Both the position numbers and the translations under genes were made by a program. 64,000 bases of DNA, taken from DATLGB01 sp038232275 (GTDB lineage Bacteria > Actinomycetota > Thermoleophilia > Solirubrobacterales > Solirubrobacteraceae). Under the pieces are notes generated by a model. It was given only the letters and a program-made list of their open reading frames with translations, made no database searches and was not told the origin of the DNA. The stretch spans positions 25,185 through 89,184 of the forward strand of contig JBBSIC010000005.1 of the NCBI GenBank assembly GCA_038232275.1. Direction: 5' to 3'. This document shows positions 6,970 through 15,836 of this stretch, piece after piece (within the stretch, counting starts at the first letter, position 1; each line of letters opens with the position of its first letter).

Positions 6970-9965
6970 CAAGGCCTCGGCGCCACGGCGCCAGCGCTGC
7001 GGGGCGTCGCCGGCAACCACACCCTCAGGGCCGCCAGCAGCTCCGCCGTGTCGACCGGCTTGGGGATGTAGTCCGACGCGCCCGCCGTGATGCAGCGCTC
7101 GCGCTCGCTGCCGACCACCTTGCCGGTCACAGCGATGATCGGGATATCGGCGCACCCAGGCCGGCTGCGAATCGCGGCGATCGCCTCGTAGCCGTTCATC
7201 ACCGGCATCATGATGTCCATCAGCACGATGTCGATGTCGTTGCGCTCGTCGAAGATCGCGAGGGCGTCCGGGCCGCTCTCTGCCGGGACGACGTTCACCC
7301 TTCCGCGCTCCAGAAGCGCCGTCAGGGCGAAGATGTTGCGGTAGTCGTCGTCGACGATGAGCGCCGTCGTGCCAGCCGCCGAACCGCGATCGAACGCGTC
7401 TCCGCCCGTGGGCGTGGCATCGGCCAAGAAGGGCGGGAAATCCGTGTGTGGCCGGGACTTCGGGACAGGCGCCGGAAGCGGCAGCGGGAGCGCCGCCGCC
7501 GGAACGTCGTCACAGTGCTCCAGCGGGAGGTACACGGTGAAGGTGCTGCCCGTTCCGAGCTCGCTCGTGAGCGTGATCTCGCCGCCGAGCAGGTCGACCA
7601 GGTTGCGGCTGATCGAGAGCCCGAGCCCCGTACCGCCGTGCTGGCGGGCCGTCGACCCGTCAGCTTGCGCGAAGGCCTCGAACATCGCGGGTTGCAGATC
7701 CTTCTCGATGCCGATACCGGTATCGCGGACGCTGATGGCGATCACCGAGTCTGCCCGCGCGAGGCGCTCGAAGTCCGGGCTCCAGCCGTCCGTACTGAGC
7801 TCGAACCGCAGGCCGACCTCGCCCTGCTCGGTGAACTTGCAGGCGTTGGACAGCAGGTTCTTGAGCACCTGGCGAAGGCGATGGGGATCCGTGGCCATCG
7901 TCGCGGGCAGCCGGTCGTCGAACTCGACGCGGAACGCCAGTCCCTGCCCCTGCGCCAGGGGATGGAAGCTGTTCACCAGGCTGTCGCGCACGCCGGCCAG
8001 CGACAGCTCGCCGATCTCGAGGTTCACGGTCTTTGACTCGACCTTCGCCAAATCGAGGATGTCGTTGAGGAGCTTGAGCAGGTCCCCGCCCGAGGAGCGG
8101 ATGACGCTGGCGTACTGCACCTGGCCCTCGGTGAGGTTTCCCTCCGGGTTGTCCTCGAGCTGTTCGGCCAGGACGAGCAGGCTGTTGAGGGGCGTGCGCA
8201 GCTCGTGCGACATGTTGGCGATGAACTCGGACTTGTACTTCGACGAGACCGACAGCTCGGTGGCCTTCTCCTCGACCAGGCGCTTCGCCTCCTCCACCTC
8301 CTGGTACTTGCCTTCGATCTCGCTGTTCTTGCCGGCCAGCAGCGTCGCCTGCTCGGCGAGGTCCTCGTTGGAGATCCGCAGCTGCTCCTGCCGGGACTGC
8401 AGCTCCTGGGCCTGGGACTGCGCCTGCTCGAGCAACTTCTCGGTGACCGACGTGGCGTCGACCGTATTGAGCACCAGGCCGATGCTTTCGGTCAGCTGGT
8501 CCAGGAAGGCCTGGTGCGTCGGGCTGAACGCGGCGAACGACGCGAGCTCGATCACGGCGCGCACCGAACCCTCGAAGAGGATCGGCAGGACGATGATGTT
8601 CAGCGGCGGGGACTCGCCCAGCCCGGAGTTGATCTGGATGTAGTCGGTCGGGACGTCGGTGAGCAGGATGCGCTCCTTTTCCAGCGCGCACTGCCCGACC
8701 AGGCCCTCTCCGAGCCGGAAGAAGTTGCCGAGGTGCTTGCGCTCCTTGTAGCCGTAGCCGGCCTGGAACTGCAGCACCGGCTCCCCGCCGTCGCCCATGT
8801 CCCTCAGCGCGTAGAAGACCCCGTGCTGCGCCGACACCAGCGGCGCCAGCTCGGACAGGACCATGTTGGAGACGGTCGCCAGGTCGCGCTGGCCCTGCAG
8901 CATCCTGGTGAAGCGCTCCAGGTTGGTCTTCAGCCAATCCTGCTCGGTGTTCTGGCGCATGGTCTCGCGCAGGTTGCGGATCATCTCGTTGAGCTTGTCC
9001 TTGAGGACGGCGACCTCGCCGCTGGCCGCCACGCCCACCTGTCGCGTCAGATCCCCCTCGGTCACGGCGGTCGCCACCTCGGCGATCGCGCGCACCTGGT
9101 TGGTCAGGTTCGCCGCGAGCTGGTTCACGTCGTCGGTGAGGTCCTTCCAGACGCCCGCGACCTCCTGGGACTGCGCCTGGCCGCTGAGCTTGCCCTCGAC
9201 CCCCACCTCGCGCGCCACGCGCGACACCTCGCCGGCGAAGCGGTTGAGCTGGTCGACCATCGCGTTGACGGTGTTCTTGAGCTCGAGGAACTCCCCCCGC
9301 ACGTCGGCGGTGATCTTCTTCGAGAGGTCCCCGTTGGCGACCGCGGTCGTCACCTCGGCGATGTCGCGGACCTGGCCGGTGAGGTTGCCGGCCATGAGGT
9401 TGACGTTGTCGGTCAGCTCCTTCCATACGCCCCCGACCTCGACCGTATGCGCGGCCGCCTGGCCGAGCTTGCCCTCGGTACCCACCTCTCGGGCGACGCG
9501 GGTGACCTCTGAGACGAAGCCGTTGAGCTGATCGACCATGCCGTTGATCGTGTTCTTGAGCTCGAGCATCTCCCCGTGGACATCGGCGGAGACCTTCTTG
9601 CTCAGGTCGCCGTCGGCCACGGCGCCGATGACGCGCTGCATCTCGTTGCTGGGCTGGACGAGATCCTCGATCAGGCTGTTGACCGACTCGATGCAGTTTC
9701 CCCAGACCTGATCGGTGCCCTTGAAGGACACGCGCTGGGAGAGCTTGCCCTCCTTGCCGACGACGCGGCTGACGCGCTCGAGCTCGCTGCCCAGCGCCTG
9801 GTTGGCGCCGATGATCTCGTTGAGGCCGTCCGCGATCTTGCCTGCGACGCCCGTCCAGTGGACCGGCATGCGCGCGGTGAAGTCACCGGCCTTGACCTGG
9901 CTCAGGACGAGGAGCAGCGTTTCGGGGTCGAAGGTCTCGACGTCGGTGGGGCGGGTGGTCGGCAT
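6969..9965 (-). CDS. Soluble hybrid histidine kinase with tandem HAMP repeats
   Basis: A 998-residue protein without transmembrane segments. Residues 1-330 hold a chain of HAMP-type repeats of about 92 residues (GDLSKKVSADVHGE..LKNTINGMVDQL, then GDLSKKITADVRGE, then GDLTRQV). GAF-like domain about 360-500, coiled coil about 505-585. HisKA has the phosphorylated His in NMSHELRTPLN. The HATPase has NLLSNACKFT, VRDTGIGI and GGTGLGLSI. The C-terminal REC has LIVDDDYRN, VLMDIMMPVMNGYE and the Lys in PKPVD. The architecture matches Nik1-like group III kinases, which sense osmotic or cytoplasmic signals. The repeats also create internally similar DNA between about 9060 and 9610. Confidence 0.93.
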   Translation of the reverse strand: MPTTRPTDVETFDPETLLLVLSQVKAGDFTARMPVHWTGVAGKIADGLNEIIGANQALGSELERVSRVVGKEGKLSQRVSFKGTDQVWGNCIESVNSLIEDLVQPSNEMQRVIGAVADGDLSKKVSADVHGEMLELKNTINGMVDQLNGFVSEVTRVAREVGTEGKLGQAAAHTVEVGGVWKELTDNVNLMAGNLTGQVRDIAEVTTAVANGDLSKKITADVRGEFLELKNTVNAMVDQLNRFAGEVSRVAREVGVEGKLSGQAQSQEVAGVWKDLTDDVNQLAANLTNQVRAIAEVATAVTEGDLTRQVGVAASGEVAVLKDKLNEMIRNLRETMRQNTEQDWLKTNLERFTRMLQGQRDLATVSNMVLSELAPLVSAQHGVFYALRDMGDGGEPVLQFQAGYGYKERKHLGNFFRLGEGLVGQCALEKERILLTDVPTDYIQINSGLGESPPLNIIVLPILFEGSVRAVIELASFAAFSPTHQAFLDQLTESIGLVLNTVDATSVTEKLLEQAQSQAQELQSRQEQLRISNEDLAEQATLLAGKNSEIEGKYQEVEEAKRLVEEKATELSVSSKYKSEFIANMSHELRTPLNSLLVLAEQLEDNPEGNLTEGQVQYASVIRSSGGDLLKLLNDILDLAKVESKTVNLEIGELSLAGVRDSLVNSFHPLAQGQGLAFRVEFDDRLPATMATDPHRLRQVLKNLLSNACKFTEQGEVGLRFELSTDGWSPDFERLARADSVIAISVRDTGIGIEKDLQPAMFEAFAQADGSTARQHGGTGLGLSISRNLVDLLGGEITLTSELGTGSTFTVYLPLEHCDDVPAAALPLPLPAPVPKSRPHTDFPPFLADATPTGGDAFDRGSAAGTTALIVDDDYRNIFALTALLERGRVNVVPAESGPDALAIFDERNDIDIVLMDIMMPVMNGYEAIAAIRSRPGCADIPIIAVTGKVVGSERERCITAGASDYIPKPVDTAELLAALRVWLPATPRSAGAVAPRP

Positions 9966-10148
9966 GATCCTCGATGGGACGGTCCTGTGGGGGTGGATAG
10001 CCTGGGCGAGCTGGCGGCTGGACGATCGGGGTGGTCGGTGAACCGCCGGCTAGGCGATCCATGCGCGCGGGGGCGGGCGGGTTATCCCGCTTTTGTGCCC
10101 ATCGGCACGAGAGCCGACGGGCGTGAGCGAGCCGGTGGGCCCGAGGGG

Positions 10149-10161
10149 TAGGCTCGGAGGT
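10149..10161 (+). promoter_or_regulatory. TANNNT -10 box for a leaderless transcript
   Basis: TAGGCT (10149-10154) plus 7 bases precedes the GTG at 10162. A GGAGG lies only one base before the GTG, too close to act as a normal ribosome-binding site, which favours leaderless initiation. Confidence 0.5.
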
Positions 10162-11703
10162 GTGAGCGAGCGCCGCCAGGCGGTCATCGACCTCGGGTCC
10201 AACTCGTTTCGGCTCGTGGTGTTCACGTGGCACGAGGACGGCCGCGGCTCGTGGTGGAAGCGCACGGACGAGATCCACGAGGCGGTGCGGATCGGCGAAG
10301 GGCTCGATGCCACCGGAGAGCTGCAGCCGCAGCCCATGCAGCGCGCGCTGCAGATGCTCGAGCTCTACGCGCACTTCTGCCGCGCGACGGGCATCACCGA
10401 CGTGCGCGCGGTGGCGACGAGCGCGATCCGCGACGCGGCCAACCAGGCCGCGTTCCTTCAGGAGGCGCGGCGGCGGACGTGGCTCGAGGTCGAGGTGCTC
10501 CCGCGCGACGAGGAGGCCCGCTACGGCTACCTCGCCGCCGTGAACTCGACGACGCTCGCCGACGGCGTCGCGCTGGACATCGGCGGCGGCTCGCTGCAGC
10601 TCTCGCGCGTCGAGGGCCGCATGGCGACGGACACGCGATCGTGGCGGATGGGTGCCGTGCGCATGACCGAGCGCTTCCTCGCGGACGGCAAGAAGACCTC
10701 GCCCAAGCAGGTCAAGACGCTGCGCGCGCACGTGGAGAAGAAGCTGGTCCAGCGCGCCTCGTGGATCGAGGGCGCGGCGGCTTCCGGGCGACGGCTCGTG
10801 GGCATCGGCGGCGCGGTCCGCAACCTCGCGACCGCCTCCGAGCGAGCGGCCGGGAGGCCGGACTTCGGCGTCCAGGGCGTCGCCATCACCCGCAAGCAGC
10901 TAGGCGCGCTGATCGATGGCCTGCTCGAGCTCCCGGCCGCCGAGCGCAGCGACATCGCCGGCATCAAGCCCGGCCGCGCCGACGTCATCCTCGCGGCGGC
11001 CGTCGTGCTCGACAGCGTGTTGGGCATCGGGGAGTTCGAGGAGATCGAGGCGACCGAGGCCGGCCTGCGCGAGGGGATCTTCTTCGAGACGCTGCTGGCC
11101 GACAACGACGCGCGGCTCTTCGATGACGTCCGCCGGGCGTCCGTGCTCAACCTCGCCGCCCAGTACCACCCCGAGTTCGACCACACCCAGCACGTCGCGG
11201 AGCTGGCGCTCGAGATGTGGGACGCGCTCGCGGCCGCGGGCAAGCACACCGGCGACCCGTCCGAGCGCGATCTGCTGTGGGCAGCGGCGATGCTGCACGA
11301 CGTCGGGACCGCGGTCGACTACGACGATCACCACAAGCACTCGCGCTATCTAATCCTCAACGCCGGTCTGCCGGGCTTCGCGCCGCGGGAGACGGCGCTG
11401 ATCGCCCAGATGGCCCGCTACCACCGCAAGGGCACGCCGACGCTCGGGGAGCTCGAGCCGCTGACGACCGACGGGGACGCGGCGATCCTGGACCGCGGCG
11501 CCGCCCTGCTGCGGCTCGCCGAGCAGCTCGAGCGCGCCCGCGACCAGGCCGTCAACGCGGCGCGCCTGACGGTGGTCGACGGCCACGCCGAACTGCGGCT
11601 CGGGGCCGAGGAGGACGTCACCCTCGCCCGCTGGATGGCCGAGCGCCAGACCGAGCTCTTCGAGCACGCGTTCGGCGTGGGGCTTAAGGTGTCCGAGCCA
11701 TGA
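10162..11703 (+). CDS. ppx: Ppx/GppA exopolyphosphatase with C-terminal HD domain
   Basis: A 513-residue member of the sugar kinase/Hsp70/actin superfamily that hydrolyses polyphosphate or pppGpp. The N-terminus VIDLGSNSFRLVV is phosphate-binding loop 1, followed by VATSAIRDA, DIGGGSLQLSRVEG (phosphate 2) and GIGGAVRNLA. The C-terminal third is an HD-type domain with FDHTQHVAELAL, AAMLHDVG and HKHSRYLI, as in E. coli Ppx. The GTG at 10162 is chosen because homologues begin four residues before AVIDLGSN. The stop overlaps the start of the next small gene (ATGA). The role is in polyphosphate and stringent-response metabolism. Confidence 0.9.
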   Translation: MSERRQAVIDLGSNSFRLVVFTWHEDGRGSWWKRTDEIHEAVRIGEGLDATGELQPQPMQRALQMLELYAHFCRATGITDVRAVATSAIRDAANQAAFLQEARRRTWLEVEVLPRDEEARYGYLAAVNSTTLADGVALDIGGGSLQLSRVEGRMATDTRSWRMGAVRMTERFLADGKKTSPKQVKTLRAHVEKKLVQRASWIEGAAASGRRLVGIGGAVRNLATASERAAGRPDFGVQGVAITRKQLGALIDGLLELPAAERSDIAGIKPGRADVILAAAVVLDSVLGIGEFEEIEATEAGLREGIFFETLLADNDARLFDDVRRASVLNLAAQYHPEFDHTQHVAELALEMWDALAAAGKHTGDPSERDLLWAAAMLHDVGTAVDYDDHHKHSRYLILNAGLPGFAPRETALIAQMARYHRKGTPTLGELEPLTTDGDAAILDRGAALLRLAEQLERARDQAVNAARLTVVDGHAELRLGAEEDVTLARWMAERQTELFEHAFGVGLKVSEP

Positions 11704-12017
11704 GCGTCGACGCCTCCGCCAAGAACATGCAGGCGGTCTGCAAGGCCAAGGAGGTCCACAACAAGACCTGTCCCTACGGCGGCAACGCCAACGCCGTGCA
11801 CCTCAACTGGTTTGACATCGAGCGGATGGGCTGGGAGGAGGGCGACGACATCTGCGGCCTCACGGTCTTGGGCGACGAGAAGGTCGCCACCGGCATGATG
11901 CGCGTCACCTGCGACGCCGAGCCCGACGAGCCGTCCGGCCTCGAGGCCGAGGAGGATCTCGAGGTGGTCGAAGCCGTCTCCGCCGAGCGGGAGATCGCGG
12001 CCCCCGTCAACCGCTAG
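11700..12017 (+). CDS. Conserved-looking small protein of unknown function
   Basis: A 105-residue soluble protein that I do not recognise. Its start overlaps the ppx stop (ATGA), so it is translationally coupled and probably functions with it. It has Cys in AVCKAKE, NKTCPYGG, DDICGL and VTCDAE, a pattern that could bind metal, and an acidic C-terminal tail (EAEEDLEVVEAV). No signal peptide or membrane segment is present. Codon use is like its neighbours, which supports a real gene. Confidence 0.7.
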   Translation: MSVDASAKNMQAVCKAKEVHNKTCPYGGNANAVHLNWFDIERMGWEEGDDICGLTVLGDEKVATGMMRVTCDAEPDEPSGLEAEEDLEVVEAVSAEREIAAPVNR

Positions 12018-12097
12018 GCAAGCGCCGGCGCGCCACGTTGTCGTCGCGAGCGCGCCTCGATCGTCGAGCGGATGCACACCCACCGAGGAGGCTCACC

Positions 12098-12451
12098 ATG
12101 AAGTACGCGCTGCTGATCTACGGGGACGAGAGCTCGATGGGCTCCACGCCGCCGGACGAGATGGGCAAGATGATGGAGGGGTACCGGTCCTTCGGCGAGC
12201 GCAACGCCGGCGCCATCCAGGCCGGAGACGCGCTGCAGCCGACCGCCACCGCCACGACCGTCCGCGTCCGCGACGCCGAGCGCGTCCTCACCGACGGGCC
12301 CTTCGCGGAGACCCGCGAGCAGTTCGGGGGCTTCTACATCGTGGACGCGGCGGGCCTCGACGAGGCGATCGAGCTGGCCGAGCAGATCCCCGGCGCGCAT
12401 ACGGGCAGCGTCGAGGTCCGGCCCGTGATGGTGTTCGAGGACGCCCCCTGA
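12098..12451 (+). CDS. YCII/DGPF-domain protein, partner of ECF42 sigma factor
   Basis: A 117-residue single-domain YCII-related protein. It begins MKYALLIYGDE and carries the signature DGPFAETREQFGGFYIVD that names the DGPF family, then the conserved helix DEAIELAEQIPGA. The ATG has a good ribosome-binding site (GAGGAGG, 12085-12091). DGPF proteins are characteristically encoded next to ECF42-type sigma factors, as here; the downstream sigma gene overlaps it by four bases. Their biochemical role is unknown, and a catalytic or signal-sensing function has been suggested. Confidence 0.88.
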   Translation: MKYALLIYGDESSMGSTPPDEMGKMMEGYRSFGERNAGAIQAGDALQPTATATTVRVRDAERVLTDGPFAETREQFGGFYIVDAAGLDEAIELAEQIPGAHTGSVEVRPVMVFEDAP

Positions 12452-13644
12452 CCCATGCCCAGTCGGTCGCCGATCGCCTGTTCCGCCGCGAGGCGGGGCG
12501 GGCGATCGCGACCCTCGCCCGCGTCACGCGGGACCTCGACCGTGCCGAGGAGGCGGTGCAGGCGGCGTTCCTCGTCGCGCTCGAGCGCTGGCCGGCCGAG
12601 GGCGTCCCGGCCGACCCCGCCGCGTGGATCTACGTGACCGCCCGCAACCGCGCCCTCGACGGGCTCAAGCGCGAGCGCCGGCGCGCGGACGCCGACGCGT
12701 TGGAGGCTCTCCCCGCCCCCGACCGCCGCGAGGAGCCCTGGCCCGACGACCGTCTCGCGCTCGTGCTGGCCTGCTGCCACCCGGCGCTGGCGCCCGAGGC
12801 GCGGATCGCGCTGACGCTGCGCCACGTCGGCGGGCTGACCACGGCCGAGGTCGCGCGGGCGTTCCTGGTCTCCCCCGACGCGATGGCGCAGCGGCTCGTG
12901 CGGGCGCGCGGCAAGCTGCGCGGGGCGGGCATCGCCATCGAGGTGCCCGAGCGCGAAGCGATGCCGGCGCGCCTGGCGACCGTGCTCGCAACGCTGTACC
13001 TCGTCTTCACCGAGGGCTACAGCGCGACCGCCGGCGACGCGCTCGTGCGGCGCGAGCTGTGCGCGGAGGCGATCCGGCTGGCGCGCCTCGTCGCGGTGCT
13101 CGCACCGGACGAGCGCGAGGCGCGCGGGCTGCTCGCGCTCCTGCTGCTGCAGGACTCGCGCCGGCGCTCGCGCACCGACGCGGACGGGCGGCTGGTGCTG
13201 CTCGCGCGCCAGGATCGCGCGCTGTGGGACGCCGACGAGATCGCCGAGGCGCAGCGGCTGCTGGCCGGCGCGGGGGACGGGCCCTACGCGCTGCAGGCCC
13301 GAATCGCGGCCGAGCACGCGCGCGGGACGACCGACTGGAACGCGGTCGCAGCGCTGTACGCGCGGCTGGGCGACCTGGACCCGAGCCCCGTCGTGCGCCT
13401 CAACGGCGCCGTCGCGATCGCCGAGGCCGAAGGCGCGCAGGCGGGCCTGGATGCGGTCGACGCCGCCGGCCGGCTCGGCGCGCTCGACGGCTACCACCTG
13501 TTTCACTCCGCCCGGGCTGAGCTGCTGCGCCGCCTGGCGCGTACCGAGGAGGCACGCGTCGCCTACGGTCAGGCGCTCGCGCTCGCGACCAACGAGATCG
13601 AGCACGCGTTCCTCGCCGAGCAGCTCGCCGCGCTCACCTCATGA
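12448..13644 (+). CDS. ECF42-type RNA polymerase sigma factor with TPR-like extension
   Basis: About 398 residues. Sigma region 2 begins SVADRLFRREAGRAIATLAR, continues through RAEEAVQAAFLVALERWP, and ends at WIYVTARNRALDGLKRERR. Sigma region 4 is LTLRHVGGLTTAEVARAF. A C-terminal extension of about 200 residues (FTEGYSATAG, then TPR-like helices EIAEAQRLLAGAGDGPYALQ) is the hallmark of ECF42 factors and replaces an anti-sigma factor. Homologous residues reach back to base 12451 but no ATG, GTG or TTG occurs in frame there. CTG at 12448, overlapping the DGPF stop (CTGA), is the only plausible start. A shorter GTG or ATG start would cut off half of region 2. Confidence 0.88.
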   Translation: MTHAQSVADRLFRREAGRAIATLARVTRDLDRAEEAVQAAFLVALERWPAEGVPADPAAWIYVTARNRALDGLKRERRRADADALEALPAPDRREEPWPDDRLALVLACCHPALAPEARIALTLRHVGGLTTAEVARAFLVSPDAMAQRLVRARGKLRGAGIAIEVPEREAMPARLATVLATLYLVFTEGYSATAGDALVRRELCAEAIRLARLVAVLAPDEREARGLLALLLLQDSRRRSRTDADGRLVLLARQDRALWDADEIAEAQRLLAGAGDGPYALQARIAAEHARGTTDWNAVAALYARLGDLDPSPVVRLNGAVAIAEAEGAQAGLDAVDAAGRLGALDGYHLFHSARAELLRRLARTEEARVAYGQALALATNEIEHAFLAEQLAALTS

Positions 13645-13779
13645 CCACCGGGAGCGGTCAGCCCTGACCCGCGCAACCACCGGCCCACCAATCGCGTGCA
13701 TCATCCCCGTCATGACCCCCGTAACGCGCGTCGTCGCCCGCTGGCTACACCTCCTCCTCCTGATCACCCCGCTCGCCCC

Positions 13780-14793
13780 ATGACCCGTCTCCCGCTCCTC
13801 GCACTCCTGATAACCGCCCTCGCCGGGTGTGGCTCCAAGCCCGAGCCCGCCGTCACACGGCCGCGGCCCCAGCTCGACCCGCCGCGGGCGGCCGAGCCCG
13901 CAGCCGGCCCGGCGGTCAAGGGCCGCGTGCCCGGCCGCGTCGTGCGCGTCGGGGCCAAGCCGGAGGGCGTCGCCGTCGATCCGGCCACGCGCCTCGCCGC
14001 CGTGGCGGTGCAGTCCCCGCCCACCCTGGTGCTGCTCGACACGCGGACGGGCCGCGTCGCGCGCCGCGTCGCGCTGCCGGGCACCGCGCGGCACGTCGCA
14101 CTGGCCCGCCCGGGCGGCCCCTTCCTCGTCCCGGCAGAGACCGCGAACGCGCTCGTCGAGGTCGACCCGCGCACGGGCACGACGCGCGAGACCAAGGTGG
14201 GCGACCACCCGCACGACGCCGCGGCGATCGGCGACCGGCTCTACACCGCGGACGAGTTCGGCTCGACGCTGTCGGTCGTGCGCGGCGGGCGGCGGCGCGC
14301 CTCGGTTCCCGTCGACGCCCAGCCCGGCGGCCTGGCGGCGGTGGACGGCAAGGTCGCGGTCGTCGCCGTCCGCGCCTACACGGTCGAGCTCTACGACGGA
14401 GCGAGCGACGCGCCGCGCGGCGGCGGCGCCCAGAGCGGCGGCCTCGGGCCCTCCCACGTCGTGCTCGGACCGGCGGGGCGGCTCGCGATCGCCGACACCC
14501 GCGGCCACGCCCTGGTCGTCTACGACACCCGCCCGCAGCTGCGCTTCCGCGCCCGCGTCGCGCTCGGCGGCACGCCGGTCGGCCTGGCGAGCGACGTGCG
14601 CCGCGGCGTCGTGTGGACGGCCCTCAGCGAGCGCAACGAGGTCGTCCCCGTCGACTTGCGACCCGTGCGGCCGCGCGTCGGCCGGCCGGTCAGAACCGTC
14701 CGAGACCCGTTCTCGGTCGGCGTCGACCCGCTCAGCGGCCGCCTGCTCGTCGCGTCGCGATCCGACGGCGCGGTCCAGCTGGTGGACCCGTGA
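13780..14793 (+). CDS. Lipoprotein with YVTN-type beta-propeller
   Basis: A 337-residue secreted lipoprotein. MTRLPLLALLITALAGCGSK is a type II signal peptide with lipobox LAGC; the Cys would be lipidated at the outer face of the membrane. The mature part consists of repeated propeller blades with the pattern GxxPxGVAVDPATxLAAVA...LxLLDTRTGRVxRRVxLPG, similar to YncE/NHL/YVTN proteins. No enzymatic residues stand out. The start was chosen at the ATG beginning the signal peptide, although the frame is open upstream. Confidence 0.8.
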   Translation: MTRLPLLALLITALAGCGSKPEPAVTRPRPQLDPPRAAEPAAGPAVKGRVPGRVVRVGAKPEGVAVDPATRLAAVAVQSPPTLVLLDTRTGRVARRVALPGTARHVALARPGGPFLVPAETANALVEVDPRTGTTRETKVGDHPHDAAAIGDRLYTADEFGSTLSVVRGGRRRASVPVDAQPGGLAAVDGKVAVVAVRAYTVELYDGASDAPRGGGAQSGGLGPSHVVLGPAGRLAIADTRGHALVVYDTRPQLRFRARVALGGTPVGLASDVRRGVVWTALSERNEVVPVDLRPVRPRVGRPVRTVRDPFSVGVDPLSGRLLVASRSDGAVQLVDP

Positions 14794-14812
14794 GGCTCGC
14801 GGCGGAGTCTAC

Positions 14813-14860
14813 GGGGGAGCTGCGCCGTAGGCGCGCGCGAGGGGGCAGAGCCCCCATACT
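14813..14860 (+). repeat. GC-rich palindromic repeat with terminal -10 box, copy A
   Basis: GGGGGAGC, a variable GC-rich centre, then GGGGGCAGAGCCCCC and ATACT. It lies between the lipoprotein and Nudix genes. CATACT (14855-14860) is followed by 7 bases and the GTG of the Nudix gene, so the repeat seems to carry or abut the promoter. Related copies are at 16453-16494 and 16594-16633 (inside kgd), 2704-2731 and 43222-43245. Confidence 0.6.
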
Positions 14861-14867
14861 GCCTCGG

Positions 14868-15512
14868 GTGCCCCTCGAGCCCGGCATCCTGGCCCGCGGG
14901 CCCTGGCCGACCGACGCCGTCCGGGCCCGCTGGCGCGACGACGTCTACGAGGCGGAGGCCGCGCAGCACGCCGCCGCCGACGACGCCATCGCCGCGCTGC
15001 ACGACCGCGGCTCGCCCTCGCACGACGGCCTCGCCGCCCGGCTGTCGGACTTCACGGCGGAGGGCGGCCTCGACCTCGAGCTGCAGCCGATGCGCTGGGG
15101 CCTGCGGCTGGTCGCGGGCGACGCCGGGGCCTCGATCTCCGTCCAGTGCGTGGTGCGCGACGGCGACGGGCGCTGGCTCGCCGGCCGCCGTGCGGCGTGG
15201 GTCGCGACGTGGGCGGGCCGCTGGGCGCTCGGCGCCGGCGGCGCCGTGGAGGTGGGTGAGCACCCGGTCGAGACGCTGACGCGCGAGCTCGAGGAGGAGT
15301 GGGGCCTGGTACCCGAGCGCAGCCAGGTCGAGGCGCTCGTGTGCACGCCGGACCGCCTCGTCCTGCTCGTGGGCCAGGTCTGGGTCGCCGACGGCGCCCG
15401 CCTCGTCCGCGACGCCGAGCACGACGAGCACGCGTGGTGGCCGCCCGACCCGGACGCGTGGCCCGCCGAGGCCGATCCGGCGCTGCGCCACATGGCGAAG
15501 CTGCTGCGGTGA
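14868..15512 (+). CDS. Nudix hydrolase
   Basis: A 214-residue protein with a perfect Nudix box: G(AVEVG)E(HPVETLT)RELEEEWGL matches Gx5Ex7REUxEExGU, which binds Mg and cleaves nucleoside diphosphate derivatives. The N-terminal 75 residues are a helical extension not typical of simple MutT enzymes. The GTG start follows repeat copy A and its CATACT box. The stop overlaps the next gene (GTGA). The substrate cannot be predicted. Confidence 0.88.
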   Translation: MPLEPGILARGPWPTDAVRARWRDDVYEAEAAQHAAADDAIAALHDRGSPSHDGLAARLSDFTAEGGLDLELQPMRWGLRLVAGDAGASISVQCVVRDGDGRWLAGRRAAWVATWAGRWALGAGGAVEVGEHPVETLTRELEEEWGLVPERSQVEALVCTPDRLVLLVGQVWVADGARLVRDAEHDEHAWWPPDPDAWPAEADPALRHMAKLLR

Positions 15513-15832
15513 GCGCCCTCACGAGCCCGGCCGTGCTGCGGCGGCTCTCCTATGCCCACTCGACGATCTACGCCGTGCTGCTCTACGTGGCCTTCGTCAA
15601 CCGCCAGGACGGCCTGGTGACCGTCTTCGGCTGGGCCCACGGGCTGGCCTGGATCGGCATGTCGCTGCTGTGTCTGGAGGCCGTCCGGCGGCGCCGGATC
15701 GCGCTCTGGCTCGGGGTGATGGTGGCCATCGTGGGCGGCATCGGACCGTTTGCCGGATCGATCGGTTTCCTGAGGGAGAAGCGGCGCCTGCAGGACGAGC
15801 GCGACAAGCCCGAACGGGCTATCCTCGGCTGA
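15509..15832 (+). CDS. DUF3817-like integral membrane protein
   Basis: A 107-residue protein with three hydrophobic segments (near IYAVLLYVAFV, GLAWIGMSLLCL and LGVMVAIVGGIGPFAG) and a charged C-terminus KRRLQDERDK. Layout and the motif VFGWAHGLAW match the actinobacterial DUF3817 family of small membrane proteins, function unknown. The GTG overlaps the Nudix stop (GTGA), so it is translationally coupled. Confidence 0.72.
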   Translation: MSALTSPAVLRRLSYAHSTIYAVLLYVAFVNRQDGLVTVFGWAHGLAWIGMSLLCLEAVRRRRIALWLGVMVAIVGGIGPFAGSIGFLREKRRLQDERDKPERAILG

Positions 15833-15836
15833 CCTG

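Noticed and set aside
9061..9610. DNA repeats in the histidine kinase gene as a mobile repeat
   Set aside because: They are explained by tandem HAMP-type protein repeats.
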